Shown: piece by piece, positions 6,103 to 7,034 of the stretch
How the letters are laid out: each line of letters starts with the position of its first letter
Numbering within the stretch: position 1 is the first letter of the stretch
NCBI GenBank assembly: GCA_016194795.1
Contig: JACQAX010000275.1
Coordinates: forward strand, 1-7,034
DNA: 7,034 nt
Origin: Deltaproteobacteria bacterium
GTDB taxonomy: Bacteria; Bdellovibrionota; UBA1018; UBA923
Reading direction: 5' to 3'
Program-made: the position numbers and the translations under genes
Notes under the pieces: model-generated
The model's input: only the letters and a program-made list of their open reading frames with translations
Databases searched by the model: none
Told to the model about the DNA's origin: nothing

Positions 6103-6108
6103 CTCCTC
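6103..6108 (-). promoter_or_regulatory. Ribosome binding site of the Cys-free secreted protein gene
   Basis: GAGGAG on the minus strand, nine bases from ATG 6093. It is the clearest Shine-Dalgarno in the window and contrasts with the plus-strand genes that lack one. Confidence 0.6.
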
Positions 6109-6131
6109 GAATTAAGTCTGATTTAAACGGT

Positions 6132-6160
6132 CAGATATCAATTCAAAGAATTCTAGTCAA
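6132..6160 (-). promoter_or_regulatory. Candidate promoter of the Cys-free secreted protein gene
   Basis: On the minus strand TTGACT (6160-6155) is followed after 17 bases by TATCTG (6137-6132), preceded by TGA as an extended -10. The predicted start near 6125 gives a leader of about 31 bases. The interrupted repeat TCTGA-9-TCAGA (6117-6135) overlaps the -10 and start and could be an operator. The whole 6094-6188 gap is AT-rich compared with the flanking genes. Confidence 0.45.
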
Positions 6161-6188
6161 CTATAAAGAGGGTGTTCCCGCCAGCAGA

Positions 6189-6629
6189 CTAATCCCTTTT
6201 GGAAACAACGTTGAACGTGGCCGTCGCCATCGCCACGGGATCTTTTTCTCCGGCGCGGTGGAGCTGGGCGTGAACGACACAGAGGCGCTTTCCACGGAAC
6301 ATCACCTTGGCGTGGCTGGTGAGCGCGTCGCCGGTGTTGAGCGGGCGAAAGTAGTTCACCTTGAGCTCGACAGTCGAGCAGAAGTCTTCCGGACCGAGCG
6401 TCGAGAAGACGGCCGCCCCGCAGGCGAAGTCGAAGAAGCCCGAGACGACGCCTCCATGCACGCGCCCGGCGGGCGAAAGATGGTCGTCGCGCAGCCGGAG
6501 CGTGACGATCGCCTCGCGCTTCTTACGATCGACCTTCCCCACCTTGTAGCCGAGCCATTCGCCGTAGTGGTCGCGGTGGACGTAGTTCTTGAGGCCGAAC
6601 TTGCTTTTAGCCGTGCTCTTGGAGCTCAT
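6189..6629 (-). CDS. PaaI-like hotdog-fold thioesterase
   Basis: This 146-residue protein matches the usual size of the PaaI/YbgC-type hotdog fold, which hydrolyses acyl-CoA or acyl-ACP thioesters in the cytoplasm. The motif HLSPAGRVHGGVVSGFFDFA (about residues 50-69) contains the HGG turn and the following helix with an acidic residue (FDFACGAA), the usual catalytic region of this fold. The later strands VELKVNYFRPL and AMATATFNVV complete the pattern. The N-terminus (SSKSTAKSKFG) is a short basic extension. Its ATG overlaps the MltA stop (ATGA, 6629-6626), so the two are co-transcribed and probably translationally coupled; a weak AAAGG is the only ribosome-site candidate. Substrate is unknown, and a functional link to peptidoglycan turnover is not obvious. 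Confidence 0.85.
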   Translation of the reverse strand: MSSKSTAKSKFGLKNYVHRDHYGEWLGYKVGKVDRKKREAIVTLRLRDDHLSPAGRVHGGVVSGFFDFACGAAVFSTLGPEDFCSTVELKVNYFRPLNTGDALTSHAKVMFRGKRLCVVHAQLHRAGEKDPVAMATATFNVVSKRD

Positions 6630-7034
6630 GGTGCCTTTGCTTTCGGGGCGAGATAATAGAGTCTGCCCGTCTGTTTCATCACGCCCGCGTTGCGGCGGGC
6701 GTCATCGCCTTCACCCCAGAAAAGATCGATGTGGCCGCCGCCCGTGATCGCCCCGCCGATGTCCTGGTCGAGCAGAAAACGCGAGAACGGCTCGTACTCG
6801 GTCGTGACGTACTGGTCGGGCGCGCTCCACTTCGGCTTGGTGCTCACGACGAAGGCGAGCGCCCCTTTCGGAAAAAACCGCTGGTCGGCCGCGAACGTGC
6901 GCCCGTCGACGGGCGGAAGCCCGAGGAAGGTCTCGGCCGCGCCCTCGACCGGCTTGAAGAAGACGTAGCTTGGGTTCTTGTTGAGATAGTCCTGCATCTT
7001 CTCCGGCGGGAGCGCGCGCAGATAGCCGTAGATC
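6626..7034 (-). CDS. mltA: MltA-type membrane-bound lytic transglycosylase, C-terminal part (5' end outside window)
   Basis: This is the C-terminal 135 or so residues of MltA, which cleaves peptidoglycan glycan strands to 1,6-anhydro-MurNAc products at the outer membrane. The visible reading frame begins IYGYLRALPPEKMQDYLNKNPSYVFF, matching the family region before the second half of the barrel. The 3D domain follows with RFLLDQDIGGAITGGGHIDL, whose Asp in QDIGGAI is the expected catalytic residue, then FWGEGDDA and the final strand GRLYYLAPK. Frame and homology continue to the window edge, so ATG 6997 is internal and not the start; the lipoprotein signal and first domain lie beyond. It ends with a TGA overlapping the thioesterase ATG. 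The short tail AKAP after the last strand is family-normal. Confidence 0.92.
   Translation of the reverse strand, partial: IYGYLRALPPEKMQDYLNKNPSYVFFKPVEGAAETFLGLPPVDGRTFAADQRFFPKGALAFVVSTKPKWSAPDQYVTTEYEPFSRFLLDQDIGGAITGGGHIDLFWGEGDDARRNAGVMKQTGRLYYLAPKAKAP

Noticed and set aside
1..7034. Mobile elements, CRISPR, tRNA or rRNA
   Set aside because: I found no long terminal repeats, transposase or integrase motifs, regularly spaced repeats or conserved RNA-gene sequences on either strand.

Overview
The window is high-GC bacterial DNA, densely coding on both strands. The organism looks Gram-negative: the right edge carries an MltA-type lytic transglycosylase, and two unrecognised proteins carry Sec signal peptides. 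A small histone-fold protein together with a two-component system and an acyl-ACP desaturase is compatible with a Bdellovibrionota/Myxococcota-like ('deltaproteobacterial') lineage. That placement is inference; no rRNA or tRNA is present to fix taxonomy. I see no mobile element, CRISPR array, tRNA or rRNA.

Layout. Bases 1-1558 (+): the 3' part of a membrane histidine kinase, translationally coupled by an ATGA overlap to an OmpR/PhoB-type response regulator. The regulator has an intact receiver, but its DNA-binding domain lacks the residues that should form the recognition helix. Bases 1622-2695 (+): a ferritin-like diiron acyl-ACP desaturase, whose last 129 bases run antisense through the end of the next gene. 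Bases 2567-2803 (-): a 78-residue histone-fold protein with the RKT...D signature of archaeal histones and a Ser/Thr-rich N-terminal tail. Bases 2804-2915: a compact divergent promoter region with two inverted repeats. Bases 2916-4376 (+): a 12-TM APC-superfamily amino-acid permease. Bases 4437-5066 (+): a small secreted protein with seven cysteines. Bases 5092-6093 (-): a secreted cysteine-free protein of unknown function. Bases 6094-6188: an AT-rich promoter region. Bases 6189-6629 (-): a PaaI-like hotdog thioesterase, coupled by ATGA overlap to the C-terminal part of MltA (6626-7034, -).

How it fits together. The kinase and regulator form one signalling unit; MltA and the thioesterase form one operon; the other genes look singly transcribed. 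Three plus-strand genes (desaturase, permease, Cys-rich secreted protein) share an architecture in which a -10-like hexamer ends 6-7 bases before the ATG and no Shine-Dalgarno is present, suggesting leaderless mRNAs. The minus-strand histone and the Cys-free secreted protein instead have a TTGACT -35 box, a leader of about 30 bases with a purine-rich ribosome site, and an inverted repeat over the -10/start site. The most notable items are the bacterial histone with its palindrome-bearing promoter, the regulator without a recognition helix, the leaderless promoter pattern, and a perfect 13-bp hairpin at the desaturase/histone convergence.
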